The notes: generated by a model from the letters alone, not told the origin. DNA of 64,000 nt from Serinus canaria (GCF_022539315.1 NC_066315.1:15971649-16035648), one strand, 5' to 3'. Shown: positions 1-13,418, counted from the stretch's first letter. Numbers and translations are program-made.

Positions 1-649
1 AGAATGCCATGGAAAAAAGGTATCTAGTACATGAATCAGATGCAATGGAGGTAATGTACAGAGATTCAAATAACAAGGAGTCTCCTGTAGATTCAGATCA
101 GGTCCAGTGCACACATTCCATGTGGCAGAAGCTTGTACAGAGCATGCCACCATCAAACACCAACTCAATGGCATTCATGTCCAGAGAAGGAGAAACAAAC
201 AGTACTTCATGTGACTACCCAACACCAGCAATATGAAGATCATCGTGACCCACACCTCGGCTTGACCCACCTCTTGGACAGACTTGAAAAAGTCAGTGAG
301 GAAATGTCCCATGCCCTGCCAGTACAAACCAAAGTCTCTGCTACTGGGAGCAAGCATACCCTGCTCGAGAGAGAAGACACAGACAAGGCAACCTGTGTTT
401 TTTCTGTGAGCAAAACAGAGGACATGAGGAAGTGGGATGGAAAATCCACCTCTGCCTAGCAGTATGGGCATGAGAGCTGAGTGTTTGGAAGAACAACCAC
501 AATGGGAAATTCTTCATGGACAAATGCCACTCCAGTTTTCAGTGGGCAAGTCCTCAGACAAAAGAGGTGATGTTACTTCTGATCCTCTAGAAGGGACCTC
601 CAGTTCATATTTACAAGGAGTGAGCAATGAGAACTATGACCAGGACTAA

Positions 650-3600
650 AAGGGCCCTGCCCCCAGCCAGATGGGGGAAAGGAACAATCACATCTATTGG
701 CCCAAGGGATCCTATAAATGGATCCAATGGCCTGGCACATCAGATCCACAAGAGTATAAGGCTTTAGCTGATACCAGCATACAATGTACCCTGATGCCAT
801 CAAGATACGTTGAGGCAGAATCCATCTGGATTTCTGGGGTGACAGGGGCATCCCAACAGCTGATGGTACTAGAAGCTAAATGAATCTGACTGGGAATGAA
901 TAAATGGCAAAACTGCCCCATTGCGACTGACCCAGAAGCACCATGCATCCATGGCAGAGATTACTTCAGGAGAGGGTATTTCAAGGACCCAACAGGGTGT
1001 TGTTGGGCATTTGGGACAGATGCTCTAGAGACAGACGAAATCAGACAGCTGAATACCTTGCCTGGTCTGTCAGAGGACCCTTCTGTTCTGGGATTGCTGA
1101 GAGACGAACAACAGGCACTCACCACAATGGTCACTGCTGACAATACCACACCAACTGGGACTCTGTAACCCCCATCCACAAAATAACTTGTGAGCTGGAG
1201 AGCCAGGGAATGTCAGCAAGGCTCACTCATACTTGAATAGCCCATATGGTGAGTGTTAAAGTTCAATGGAGACCAGAGACCGACAGTGTACTGAAGTCAC
1301 ACCAACACTGAGTGCTCCTGTGCCAGACATGCTTGAACTTCAGTATGAACTGGAGTCCAAGGCACGGAGGTTGTGCCATCATTGGCATTGCCAATTCATA
1401 TTTCTCCATTCCTCTGGCAGGAGAGTGCAAGCCACAGTTTGCTTTCACCTGAGGAGCATGAGGTACACTTGGAACCAACTGTCCCAAGGGTACAAACAGA
1501 GCTCCACCATTTGCCATGGACTGATCCAGAATGTACTGGTAAAGGGTGAGGCTCCAGACCACTAGCAGTACATTGATGACATCACTGTATGGGGGAAAAC
1601 AGCAGAGGAAGTTTACAAGAAAAAGGAGAAGATAATTTAAATCCTCTAGAAGGCAAATTTTGCCATAAAGCAAAGTAGGGTCAAGGGACCTGTCCAGGAA
1701 ATTCAGTTTTTAGGAGTAAAATGACAAGATGGACATCATTAGAATCCAATGGATGCAGTCAACAAAACAGTAGTTATGTCACCACCAATGAGCAAATAGG
1801 AAGCACAAGCTTTCCTAGGTGCTGTGGGTTTTTGGAGAATGCATACTCCAGATCACAGACAGGTAGTCAGGCCCCTCTATCATGTGACACAGAAGAACAA
1901 TTTTAAGTTGGGTCCTGAACAGGAATAGAGGATCATGCAGTCGCTGCCCTTGGGGCAGTCAAAACAGAAGATGTGAAAAATGCTCCACACTGCAGTCAGG
2001 GAGAATGGTCCTTCCTGGAGTGTCTGGTAAAAAGCACCTGGGGAGACGTAAGGACAAACCCTGGAGTTCTGAAATAGGGTTACAAAAGATTTGAGGCCTG
2101 CTATGTCCCAAGTGAAAAGAAGATATTGGAAACTTATGAAGGGGTTCAAGCTACTTCAAGAAGTGACTGGCACTGAAGTACAGCTACTCCTGGCATCCTG
2201 ATTGCCACTGCTGGGCGGGATGTGCAAGGGAGAAATCCCTTCCACACCCGATGCCACTGATGCTATGTGGAGCAATTGGTCACACAGCAAACTCAAACAG
2301 GAAACCCCAATCACCCTTGGATCTTGGAAGTCATCACTAACTGGCCCAAAGATAAAAATTTTGAACTATTGTCATTGGAGGAGGAGAAGGTGACGTGCTG
2401 AGGAAACCACACCATATAATCAGCTACTACCAAATCAAAAGTGATAGTCTCTTCACTAAGGGCTCCTGCTGTATTGTAGGGACGCACTGAAAATGGAAAG
2501 CTGCCGGACTCCTATGAGAGCCACAGAAGCTATTGAAGGACAAGGTGGATCAAGTCAGGTTGTACAGCTGAAAGCCATCCAAGCCATCCTGGTAGCTTCA
2601 GATATCACTGAATGAGACAAAATGGCCAACACTCTACCTCTACAACGAGTCATGGACAGTCGCAAATGCCCTCTAGGGGTGGCTAGACTGATGGAAAAAG
2701 ACCAACTGGCACTGGAGAGGGAAAACCATCTGGGCTGCTGTACAGTGGCAAGACATAATTGCTTGGGAAGGGAAGTTGACTGTAAAAGTCTGTCATGCAG
2801 ATGCCCTCTGTACCTGAGAGTTGGGCTACCGATGAACACTGCAACAGAGTGGTGGACCAAGCTGCCAAATGTCTCAGATGTATCTGGACTGGCAACCTAA
2901 GGGTGAATTATTTATTTCTGGCTCAGTGGGCTCTTGGCACCTCACATCATCAGAAAAGAGATGCAACATAATGACAGGCTCACAACTGAGGGCTGGATTT
3001 AACCATGGACAGTATCTCACAGGTTACCCACAACTGCGAATCACGCACCGCAATCAAGCAGACCAAGCAGGTAAAGCCCCTGTTGTAACCATGGTGAAAA
3101 GTACAGGGAAGCCTGGCAGGTTGATTATATCACACTTCCACAAATCCACCACGGCAAGCTCTACATGCTTACAATGACAGAACAACCTATCATTGGATGG
3201 CTGGAGACATACCCTGTGTCTCATGCCACTACCTGGAACACCACCTCAGGCCTTGAAAACCAAGTCCTGTAATGGCATGGTACCCTGAAAGAACTGAATC
3301 AGCCAATGGGACTCATTTCAAAAGCAGCCACATAGACACCTGGGCCACAGTATTGAGCGGGTATATAATACTGCCTTATCACACACCAGCCTCTGGGAAA
3401 ACTGATCTGTACAACAGACTGTTAAAAACCACTTTGAAAGCATAAGTGGTAGGGCCTTCAAACACTGGGAGATACATCTAGCCAAGGCCACATAGTTACT
3501 TAACACAGAAGCTCCACTAAGCGAGAAAGCCCTGTCCAAACAAACTTCCAAGTACCACAGAAAGGGATTAAGTCCCTGTGGTGCACATGAAGAATGTGTT

Positions 3601-3770
3601 AGGGAAGACAGTTCAGATTAGTCCTCCCTCAAGCAAAGGTAAAACCCATCCACAGGGTAGGCAAACCTATCCATGTTTTTGCTCAAGAACCTGGGTGCAC
3701 CTGGTGGGTAATGCAGAGGGATAGGGAAACACTATGCGTACCTCAAGGGGATTAGATTCTATTGTGAGAA
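650..3770 (+). pseudogene. Decayed retroviral pol (protease, RT, RNase H, integrase)
   Basis: Pol-like similarity can be followed through all three forward frames. The RT catalytic box Y-I-D-D is intact at 1569-1580, but the frame is closed within tens of codons on either side. In integrase, the first catalytic Asp is still readable (codon 3123-3125, in the context DYITLP). The second catalytic position reads Ala (codon 3302-3304, before NGTHF), and the catalytic Glu position reads Asp (codon near 3404). With the numerous stops this marks a long-dead copy. Known of the family: these domains perform reverse transcription and integration. Inferred: the copy is an old insertion that has decayed at the neutral rate. 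Confidence 0.8.
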
Positions 3771-3958
3771 CAGTCTGTAATGTTGACTTTTAAAACACTG
3801 GCTGCTGAACAACAATGTCACTGTATGCTATAACTTCCGTGAACAGTGAGTATGGACTGCTTCAGATATACCAATCAGGAGATTCTGATACATCTTGCAA
3901 TTAGCTGGGAGTACACCAGCTGGAAGATGTAGGTGGTATAGAATAAGGGGTGGATAAC

Positions 3959-4245
3959 GTTATGGATCTGGCCAGCACAGGGTTAATTTCTGCAGCAGCA
4001 AGGAAGGGCAGTTATTTTGTACCACCTCACTTCACTGCCAGGGCTGGGGAAGGGAGTTTTTCTCCAATAGGAGAAGGTGGCAGCAGCTCCCATATCCTGG
4101 CTCCCCCATGGTGAGCTTTTGTTCACAGGTGAATTCTTCACCTCTCTTGTACACCCTTCTAATAATATTGTTGCTTTTACTATTCATTTCTTGCTGTTTC
4201 CAGTAAACTGTTCTCATCTCAACCCGTGGTCTTTACCTCTTCTCC
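3959..4245 (+). repeat. Truncated 3' LTR of the ERVL-like element
   Basis: Directly follows a purine-rich polypurine-tract-like stretch (about 3941-3956). It starts around GTTATGGATCTGGCC, a 5' LTR end expected to begin TG but here mutated. It resembles passerine ERVL LTRs in its first part and stops without a clear CA terminus near 4245, so the 3' part appears deleted. The 5' LTR lies outside the window, so LTR-LTR divergence and insertion age cannot be judged here. The exact 3' border is uncertain. Confidence 0.55.
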
Positions 4246-7200
4246 ACAAAGGGAAACTCCTCTGTGATGGAAACTCACATGTTAAAAACAGAGACTACAA
4301 ATTAGTTGTATATAATCGCAACTTTCTTCAGCTTAATTTAAACCCATCTATCTTACTTCATGGCTCAGACAGGATACAAAATCCTAGAATTGCTGGCATC
4401 AAAACAAAAGCCTCCAAATATTTTCACATCCAATTCTGAATAATGTAACTACAAAGTTTTAAACCTCATTTAATTTATGATGCTACACAGAGCCTACAAG
4501 TTTTGCCTTTTGAAGTTAATTTAACCAGGCAGAGCTCCTCAGGATGAAGCATCTGTCTGACAAAAACCCTCAGATATCACTCACTGGGGTGTATGGATTT
4601 CCCCTGCTTTTTCGCAAAGAGAAGCAGAAACTCCTCACTCCCTTCTTTTCCTCCCTAATTCCATTTTTCTGAGACTGTTTCATTGTTTATTTTGCCACAG
4701 AATTAAGTTTACTTTCCAACATTTAAACACTATTTTTTAGTCTATTAGTTTTTAAAAATGCCTATTAATAACACAATCCTGTGGTTCTTAAGTGCACTTG
4801 AAGCCCTCAAACACCATGAAACACAGTCAAAATGAACACAGCATGCTGAGAAAAGTTAAACATCTCCACAAATTTAAATCCTGTAGTTTTACAATTCTGA
4901 TACACTAATCCCTACACCTGTGTCAACATCAATTCATGGTCCTTGACAAGTAATCTACACTATTATTGCAGAATAAGGATTGGGATTACAAGGCAGTCAT
5001 TCATAAACCTAACCTCATTAAACATCAGACTAATTTTGAAATGACAACCAGAATTCTCCCAACACAAAATGCAAATTAATCCATATTTTATAACAATTTT
5101 TTTTAAACAATTTAAGACTTCTGCAGGCTTTACAGCACAGACTATGGCTGAAGAAGTGGAATAGGGCAAGGCTGCAGGCTCTTCGTTGTCAACATCAATT
5201 TCAAAACAAATGCTGTGCAAATGAACACTTCAGCTTTTATCATGGAAGTCCCAAGGAAAGTTTTCCAAATAATAAAAAAATGAAATAAAAACTAAAACTA
5301 GAACATTGCATGCTGTGATCTCTTTAAGTTGCAAGAACTTACTTAAATAAAATTTGTTTTATCTCTTCCTCTGAATAACTAAAAGAAAAAAAAAAGAAAA
5401 CTAGATAATTTTTAAATTACTTTTTGTGATTTTAAAAATATGACTTTGCACCAATTTTTCCGTTATAAGCTATGCACAATAATAAAAAGTCTCAATATCT
5501 GGAGCTTTAAAAAAAACTTTAAAAATCCATTCCCTTTGTGGCATTAATGTAAAAATACAGTTTGCTTTCTGACAATTATGCAAGTAAGTTTATTAGATGC
5601 AGCCTACATAAAGGCCTGTATTATAGAACTAAGCAACTTTCTGGACCATCAACTTCCTTCACGTGGGAAAAAAAAAAAAACAAACAAAAATAAAGCCATC
5701 CAAAACAAACAAACAAAAAAAACCCACAGAGGAAAACAAAGTAAGTGGATGGCAAAAAGAAACACCATTGGATTTGGAGATTAATTTAATGGGAAGAACT
5801 ATTAATTTGTTTAACATTAAAATGGAGCAGGAAAAAACCCTTTTATCATAAAAATTATTTTTGAAAACCACAATGATTAGGGAAGAGCTTTCTATTCATA
5901 ACCCTCTCTGCTAGGAGTGAGACCCACAATCACATCTTTTGGACAAAAAGGAAAGAAATCCAAGTTATCAGTCAGAATTTCATATGACAACAATCTGTAT
6001 GACACAAGATGCAGTTTAAGTTTTGTGAAGAGGTTTGCTGAAGTTTTTGCTGAAGTAAAAACAGCAGGTCAAGTCAGAATGGGAACATTCTGGTGTAATG
6101 CTTCCAAGCAGTGGGAATTTTTTAATAACATGGCCAAAAGATCCTTTCAGAAAAAAACCCAAAAGCAGATCATTTTCAGCCGTTGTGCCAAAATGATCCT
6201 CAGTTCTTTTTATTTTTCTAAGTACCCTTAGCTTCTCAGTTTGAGTCAGGACAGAAACATGATACAGAATCTTGCCATCACCAATCTCTGCCCATTATGA
6301 CAAGAATTTTTGCGCCTAAGCAAACAGCTGATCTGCCAGGACTGACATGCTGAAAGGCAACCCTGAGCCTACAAGCTTGAATACAAGGGGGTGGAAATCA
6401 AAGCCTTCTGACTGTTCAGCTACTCTGCCTCAATGCAGAGGTTTGACACTGACACAGTCCCACACCTCTGCTGTGCTGCTGCCACCCTGCTGTGTCTGCA
6501 GGAGTCCTGTGAGCCCCTGTAACTTGCTGACTCTCCTTCCTGACCAGTGTGTGTTGAGCTCATCAGGCACATGAGTGCGACAGAGGAGTGGATGGGGAAA
6601 AAAGAACAACACTGGGAAATGCCTTTTTTGTCAAGAAAGGACTTTACTTCACAGCCCTCTGACAGCTAACATACTTGTACTCCCTGCATGACTAGCTTTC
6701 AATTAATGCTATATATTATCTTGTTCTTACTCAGATTTATAGTCACAAAGACTTACTTTCAATGACATGGAAATTACCAACTACTGTTGACTAGATGATT
6801 CCTTAATTATTAAAATGACCCTCTGAGTGTTCCTATAGCTACTGATGTAATTTTAATCCCATTTAAAACAAAACAAATGCATCCAAAGTCCTCTGGAGTC
6901 AGCACTAAAATGTTACCTCACTCCCTCACTCTCTTGTGAGCTTGAGCTGTTATCTTTGCACTGCTAGCAACTATTAGGCACTAGTGCTCTCACAGTGTGC
7001 TCTCTGTGGGGGAAAAAACTACATTACAAAATTGTCAGAAAATTGTATCCTGTCGCCCTATAAAAAACTCATCTCTGCTTCACTGATTAAAAAACTACTA
7101 CTGAGAACAGCTAACAGAATTGCTTTATTTTCTGTTCATGATAAGAATCATAACACATTTTCTGTGCTGAAGCACCTGGAGTGTACAGTCCACCAACTAA

Positions 7201-10200
7201 GCTCTCTGAGCACTGACAGTCACATTGATCTGCCTTACACAGTTCAGTTCTGATCTACTAAAGGACCGTAAGCCACAACAAAAATACATAAATATTTAAA
7301 AGCAACGCATTCTGTAAAAACATTTGGCCACATGAAACTATGGTAACAATAGCAACTAGATTCTCAAAAACACTCAAATTATCTAAAATTAAAAAATTTT
7401 AAAATCCTTATTTCTCACATTGGATTACTCCAGTCTTAAAACTTTTTTTTTCTGGTATTTTACCTCTGTTGTCAAAATAAATGAACAGCAATGTTCAGAA
7501 AACAACTATAAAGTATTGGAAGAAACTAACAATCCTACATGTAACTTTTTCTAACTGACATATGAATTGAGTAATATACTTGAAACTGCAAAACTCAGCC
7601 AAAGAAGACGCAACAATACCAGAAGCAATGTTAATAACTGACCACTAAAGCTAGCAAGTGTTACAAGAAAACCACAAGGGTGAGAAAAGGAAAAGAAGCA
7701 CCGGAGTTCACAACCCACCCAGCATTGCACTGGCCAGCTTGCTGTGTTCTCATAAAAGTTTTAGAGTACTGCTGCACTAGAAACAGAAGTGCTGCCTTGA
7801 TGGGACTTGGAGGAAAGGTGTGAGAAGCAGTATCCTACAGACAGACACACTGTTAAGATATGGACAATACAACATTTCATTCTGAATTAGAAATAGGAAA
7901 ATGTGATGTGCCCTACAGATAAAGCAGCCAAAAAGTAGGAAAAGCAACCCCACACTTTACCTGCATAAAGCACTCACAGTGAGCACAAACAGAAGCAGCA
8001 GATTCTGACTGGAACATTCAAACCAAAGGGTAGAGGTCAAATAGTTCCCCAGGAACTCTCCACTACTGCCAGCCATTGAGGGCAGAGGACTACTGCTAAC
8101 AGCTGAGCTATAGTTCAGCCAGGGATTTTATTCAATCTCCTTGTGGGACTACAACATACCCCTGCAGCAAAAGAGATTGAGCTGAAAAAAGCATTGTAGT
8201 TGGGTTTTGTGTTTTTCCATTGTTCTTCTGTTCAAAACTATTACTACTTAAAAAATACACACTGAAATCAGAACTATTAAAACAGTGGTACATATATACT
8301 GGCATAAGGCAGCCAGCAACATATTCAAAAGAAGCAAGAATTAATTTAAGGAAGGACTACTGCACATATTATTCAGTCATTTGGACCAACCTATTTTTTT
8401 AGGCAAAAAAATAGTTTTACCTCTTTTTAGAAAGAGAGAGGGACGACATTGTCAGTGAACAGCAAAAGAAGATCAAAGGCTATTTGCTTTACTACTGTAA
8501 ACATAACTCTCAAACTACTCTCAAACTATTTTTCAGCTCTGCAAAGACTTTTAGAAGATTGTTTGAACCAAGTGTCTCAGGACAATTACTGTATTTTCAA
8601 TTTCTAAAACAGCTACAAAATATATTTTATAAACTGCATACTTCTAGTACTGCAGGTTCACACTCAGACCTGAGAGAATGAGTAACAGTAAATCATCCAA
8701 AGCACTGCTTCTTCCCTTTTTAAAAATTAGATATGTAAAATACAATGGAAAATTCACTGGTTTATTTCCTTAAAAAGACAGTCCAACATTCACCAGAAAA
8801 AAGAAAGTCAACTGAATGTACTGTTTGAGGAGTTTTTATCATGACAGCACCCACACTGAATGCTTCTGTTTCTGTACAAGAGGTAAAGCAACATGTAAAA
8901 ACTTACATTTTCAACAGTAAGAATTTCAAGCCAAACATCTACCTATTCTAATTCAATTATTTACTAACTTTCTGTAATTGACCCTTTTCTGAAGCTGAGT
9001 AAGTACAGTATTTGCTCACAATCAAGTGCCATGAAACAGATCAACAAGGCATTATTATTACAGAGAATCTATTCATTTAACCCTTATAAAATTAAAAAAA
9101 CACCTACCTAAGAACACAGAAATCCAGTGAATTATTTAATATGGAACCACCCCTGGATTCTAACCTAAGATTTACAAGACTGCCCTGTGTGATTGTCTTC
9201 AATATTATACCCAGCTGTATGCTCTCAAACTAATGTTGTATGTAAGAAATATTCGAACTCTCTGCCAACATCTGTAGTTGTCAGAATGGGAAGTTCCTTC
9301 AATTTCTCTAAGAGTCATCTCTTCAATTAATGAAGATGTGCAGTAAAGCAGCGAAAGAATACCCAGTATGAAAACTGATCACACCCCAAATTGGCATCAA
9401 GAACATGCCAAAATTGAGTAATAATAAGAGGGGGTTTAAGTGTATTTTAAATATAGAAATGGAAATAGAGTGGATATACTAAAGGGAAGAACACCTGACA
9501 TTTATGTTCTGCACTGTAATGTGTACAAGTGCATCAAACTGCAGTCAGAAAATCAAGGCTTAACTGAAGCAGGTAACTACTGCACTCAGTACAAGAACCA
9601 TGCTTGAACTAGTACACCTTACTTTGTCCTTTACTGTGTTGAACAGGAAAATACTTGCTGAAAATAACCTGTTCCTCTGTAGTTTACAGTCAGCATTAAT
9701 GACCCAGGTTATATAAAAATTGCACAAAGTGTCAAGAAAAAAATGTAGAAAAATTTCTTCACATGCACAATTACCTTACAGTATTTATCAGTGTATGCCA
9801 TTGCTCGAATATTTTGTGTGGCCAGCTGTTCTTAAGTCTGTGTAGAAGTTAATAAACTCTTTAATAAACAAAAACGGAAGAGTCAAAAACAGAGAGCACA
9901 AGACTAGTGTCAGACCAGAGTCTGCTTGATCTTCTTTTTAAAACTATTTAACTAGGCCAACTTGCGAGTGTGGACAGGGCAACAAGCCATCTTTCAAAAA
10001 AAGAATTCCATTACATATTAAGTACACAATATTTCAAATTAAAACAACATGATTACCAAAAATTATTTTCTCCCTCCCAGAGCCCTCAAAATAGAATTTT
10101 CCTACACAGTACCACTCTGAAAAATCAATTACACCAAAGTAACACACTTTCATTAAAGACACACATTCTCACAATCTTCTTGAGCTCTTCATCCCTAATG

Positions 10201-10862
10201 ATGAGGTAAATCTAACTAAAAGACAGAGGTCTGAGAGGTCATGAACAGTGCAGTGGAGTCCTGATCTTCGCTTGACTGTAACTGGATCTACCAGGTATTA
10301 TCAGACAACAGAAACACATACTATCAGATTTAGAATTGAAGATCCAATATTTCTCAAGATACAGATCAAAACAGATTGGTTCTTACAAAAATGTAGAAAA
10401 CTCTTGCTTTCTGTAAGAACTGCGCTTGTATTGATTGAAAGGTTTGACACTGGCATTCCAAACAATAACAGCAGCTCATAAAACATAATGGTCCAAAATG
10501 ACTTTCAAGTTGTGTAACTACATGACAACTCAAATAAGTGGCAAAGATCCAAAACAACAAGAGAGAAAAAAAGAATTAAAATATGTTCTACAAAATACAT
10601 CTTTCAAATTATCATTTGAAATGTTAATTTGCAAAATAAGGCTGTAAATAGTAAATACCACAGTGTCAATTTGAAGTTGTATAAGACACAGCAAATTGGG
10701 TTTGGGGGAAAGTAAACACATCAAAACAGTAACCAGGCTCTAAAAGCACACACAATCAAAAAGGAAAAATATTCTTTAAATTCTAGAACTAACATACTTT
10801 GAACAAGCAATGTAATGCAAAGCAACATCTTGAATACTAGAGGGAATTTTCATTAGACATAC
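4246..10862 (-). other. WAC intron 7 (partial), no further feature recognised
   Basis: AT-rich intronic sequence between the provirus and WAC exon 7. I looked for the next WAC exons on the minus strand (the Ser/Thr/Pro-rich middle and the C-terminal coiled coil) and found none, so they must lie left of the window. A-rich/AAAC low-complexity tracts occur at about 5669-5735. Open frames here are short and show no family resemblance. Confidence 0.7.
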
Positions 10863-11171
10863 CTTTTCTCTCTGTTTTCTGTGCAGGGATGGAAGATGCG
10901 GATGTAGACAGTTTTGATAAAGTAGATGCTCCATTAGCATCAAAGGATTTCTTTGGCTGGTGATCAGATTGTAGAGAAAACGGACTAGGAGGAACAGTGC
11001 TTGGCGTAGCAGTTGGATGAACCACTGTTTTGATGGGATGCTGTACTGGAGTAGAACTACTGTGAGTCTCTGCTCTTGGCAGTCTGTAGTCTCTGTCATT
11101 GTGCCTGCTCGTTTGAGATAAAATATTCTGTGGGAGCATACTGCTGGTGTCACTGGAATGCTTGTCTTCCA
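10863..11171 (-). CDS. WAC: WAC coding exon 7 (residues 204-306)
   Basis: A 309-bp exon that begins with TG completing Met204 (MEDKHSSD) and runs through [20 protein letters not shown], a Ser/Thr/Pro-rich stretch, and [15 protein letters not shown], to AQKTERK plus one base before the donor GTATGT. The low-complexity Ser/Pro content predicts a disordered, phosphorylatable region. The following WAC exon (expected to start within a Glu codon) is not in the window. Confidence 0.94.
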
Positions 11172-12615
11172 CTTTTTTTCAGGATTCCCCAAGTAACATC
11201 GCAATAAAAAAAAAAAAAAAAAAGATTAAATTAGAAACAAATCTAAGATTCCAGTAACTGATTAATACAGCTGCACACCAACAACTAGAGCTGATTGAAC
11301 TTCTTATGATTAAAAAAAGCTTCAAGTAGATCAGCATCAAAAAAAGCAAAATTAATTCTACTCACTGACAAAATGCATTTTCTCTGACCTTTGCTTGATT
11401 TAGAGCTCCAGTTAAGCAATGTATTTTGATGAAAGGCTGCTTTATAACAAGTGTTACAGTCAAGTTAACTTTTGAAGTCTCCTAAAAAGATCTAAATCAA
11501 AATCTATTATTTCCATCTTGTATTTAGTGTGAAGAGATAATTTATGCCATTTTTCTTTTGTTCATCAAAATCCCTGAACATCAAGTATCATTTAATAGTT
11601 TCACATTCTAGCCTTCAAAGAATTCCTCTCCATGTCACTTGAGTACTACTATAACAAGCTTACTTAGAGTTAATTCAAGGCATTTATATATATTAAATGA
11701 ATGACTCATCTGCAGCGGTCACATGATCATAGACTAAAATATGCTACTCAGCGAACATAACAAGTAAACAGAGTAATTCTTTTACAGATTCTTACATTTT
11801 CACCTGTCACAAAACAAATACTCACTGCATTATGCATGACTGCTATCTTTTTGCAGCATCCAGTATATTTTAGCATATACAGTAAGTTTCAGTGTACACA
11901 GAAAAATACCCCTTTATACATCACCTTGTCAAATCCCAAGAGCGTGGGTGAAGAATACTACTTTGGCTTCTGCTTTTAAACTACCCTGAGAACTACGCTA
12001 CAAATTTATCCAAACTACATCAGGATACAGACAGGATGTCACAGTACAACTATTTTCCAGAAGAAAACTGACAAAGATTAAAGCTAGGTATCAGGACAAA
12101 AACCTCCAAGTTACAGAAATTTGTAGTCCAGGGAAGATTTTGCTAAGAGTATTGGTGACATCGGTGAGGTAAAAATATGCTCTCAATAACACAAACAAGC
12201 CTTTAAAAAAACTGATATCAAAATCCACTGAATTAGGTTATTATTTCTAGATGTGAAATCTTTATTTTTAAGGTCAGAATATGACATTAGCAGGTCTTAA
12301 TGATCACAACAGTCCAACTAAACTACAGATTATGGAAGTTGTTTAAGTAACTACCCACGAAGATAATTAAACTCGACAGTAAAAGCCGCAAAAAGAGGGA
12401 GAACCATGAAAAGCACTAAGCAAATGTTGCACTAGTAAAGTTATTTAAAGAAACCACATTTGGGAGAGTTAACTGTGCTACCCACTTTGGCTTTTATATA
12501 CGAAAAGGTGAGAAAAAGAGCTAAGGAAAGGGATTTTTTACAGTTTTTGAAGTTTGGAAAAGAAAACAGTAATGCGAACAAGGCAAGAATATATTGCTGT
12601 AAAAAAACCACATAC
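11172..12615 (-). other. WAC intron 6
   Basis: About 1.4 kb, AT-rich. The acceptor end is unusual: an 18-nt T run (11,206-11,223 as A on the plus strand) lies about 33 nt before the AG, and no AG occurs in between. Nothing else was recognised. Confidence 0.75.
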
Positions 12616-12728
12616 TTCCACTGGCAAACCCACTGGCAGCTGTCGCCTGCATCACCTCTCTTCTGTAATCCCTATCTTTTGGAAAACTGTTAACTGACAT
12701 TTTGCTTGCTTCTTTTTGTCTCTGCTCT
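12616..12728 (-). CDS. WAC: WAC coding exon 6 (residues 166-204)
   Basis: A 113-bp exon after TTTTCTTCAG. It completes Arg166 and encodes [20 protein letters not shown] and then [17 protein letters not shown], a highly charged helix-like extension of the WW region. It ends GGAA before the donor GTATGT; the final A is the first base of the Met204 codon completed in exon 7. Reading through the donor would give a non-conserved tail, so the splice is favoured. Confidence 0.93.
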
Positions 12729-13302
12729 CTGAAGAAAAGAAAACAAAAGTTAGGTAAAAACATACATTATCTAATAATAAAACAGCTTCTATAAGTTACA
12801 TGAGATGAATTAAACTGTTAAGAGCTTGCTGCTGCAGGTGGGGTGAGCAAACTCCAGCCACTCCTTCCTTACATTCGTGCTTGTTGAAGCCCACAATATA
12901 CCAATTCAGCTCACTAATCTTGTCCAAAAAAAAAAAACAAACAAAAACCCACCCAAAAAACCCACCCTGAAACAAAACATTTAAAACAACACTCACCCAG
13001 AAAATGAAAACAAAAATCCAACGAAAACAAACAAATAAACTCCAGAACAAAACAAAAACCAAACCAACCAACCAACAAAACCCCCTCAACAAATCATCTC
13101 CACATAAACAAACCATACTTCCCTCTCAGGCTCTGGATTGTCAAAGGATAAAAGAGGTGCCAGAGGTCATGGTAAGGGTAGGAACACAGCAGACTTGGAG
13201 CACAATCTTTTATAGCAGTAATCTATTAGATAAGCTCAAGTGCTCTGAAATGTGTTTAAGAATATTTGTTCTTTATACTATTAAAATAATACAAACATAT
13301 AC
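12729..13302 (-). other. WAC intron 5, with an A/C-only low-complexity tract
   Basis: A 574-bp intron. On the plus strand about 12,927-13,095 is almost entirely A and C (poly-A, AAAC, ACCC and CCAA repeats), so the pre-mRNA is T/G-rich there. This explains the long chance open frames on both strands. Confidence 0.75.
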
Positions 13303-13418
13303 CTTTCCAGCCACTCTTTTGGTTTTTCCCACTGTGAAACTTCTGTTCGGCAGTTGTAGTAGTATTTTTTGCCTGAAGAGCTGATGTGTTCAGACCAATC
13401 ATCCGCAGAATCATAAGC
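13303..13418 (-). CDS. WAC: WAC coding exon 5, WW domain (residues 128-166)
   Basis: A 116-bp exon that carries essentially the whole WW domain, which binds proline-rich ligands such as the RNA polymerase II tail. Signature residues are visible: the first Trp in DDWSEH (about residue 135), the aromatic block YYYN (about 146-149), the second Trp in SQWEKP (about 157) and the terminal Pro (about 160). The residue after the exon 4 junction is Ala where I recall Pro in mammals. The acceptor is TTTTAAAG, the donor is GTATAT, and two bases of Arg166 are left at the end. Confidence 0.96.

Larger units (their letters stand above)
1..4245 (+). mobile_element. Degenerate ERVL-like endogenous retrovirus, 3' part (gag/pol remnant plus partial 3' LTR)
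   Basis: A provirus remnant running left to right and cut by the window edge. In order it shows a Cys/His cluster resembling a gag zinc knuckle (about 396-425, spacing imperfect), a protease-like stretch with a DTS triplet where DTG is expected (about 770), reverse transcriptase with a YIDD active-site box (1569-1580), an RNase H region (about 2450-2870), integrase (about 2890-3770) and the start of a 3' LTR near 3959. No envelope region is seen between integrase and LTR, as in ERVL-type elements. The reading frame is broken by many stops and frameshifts, so no protein can be made. It lies inside the last visible WAC intron in antisense to WAC, the orientation in which intronic proviruses usually survive. 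The ERVL class is inferred from gene order and sequence feel; the retroviral identity is firm. Confidence 0.85.
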
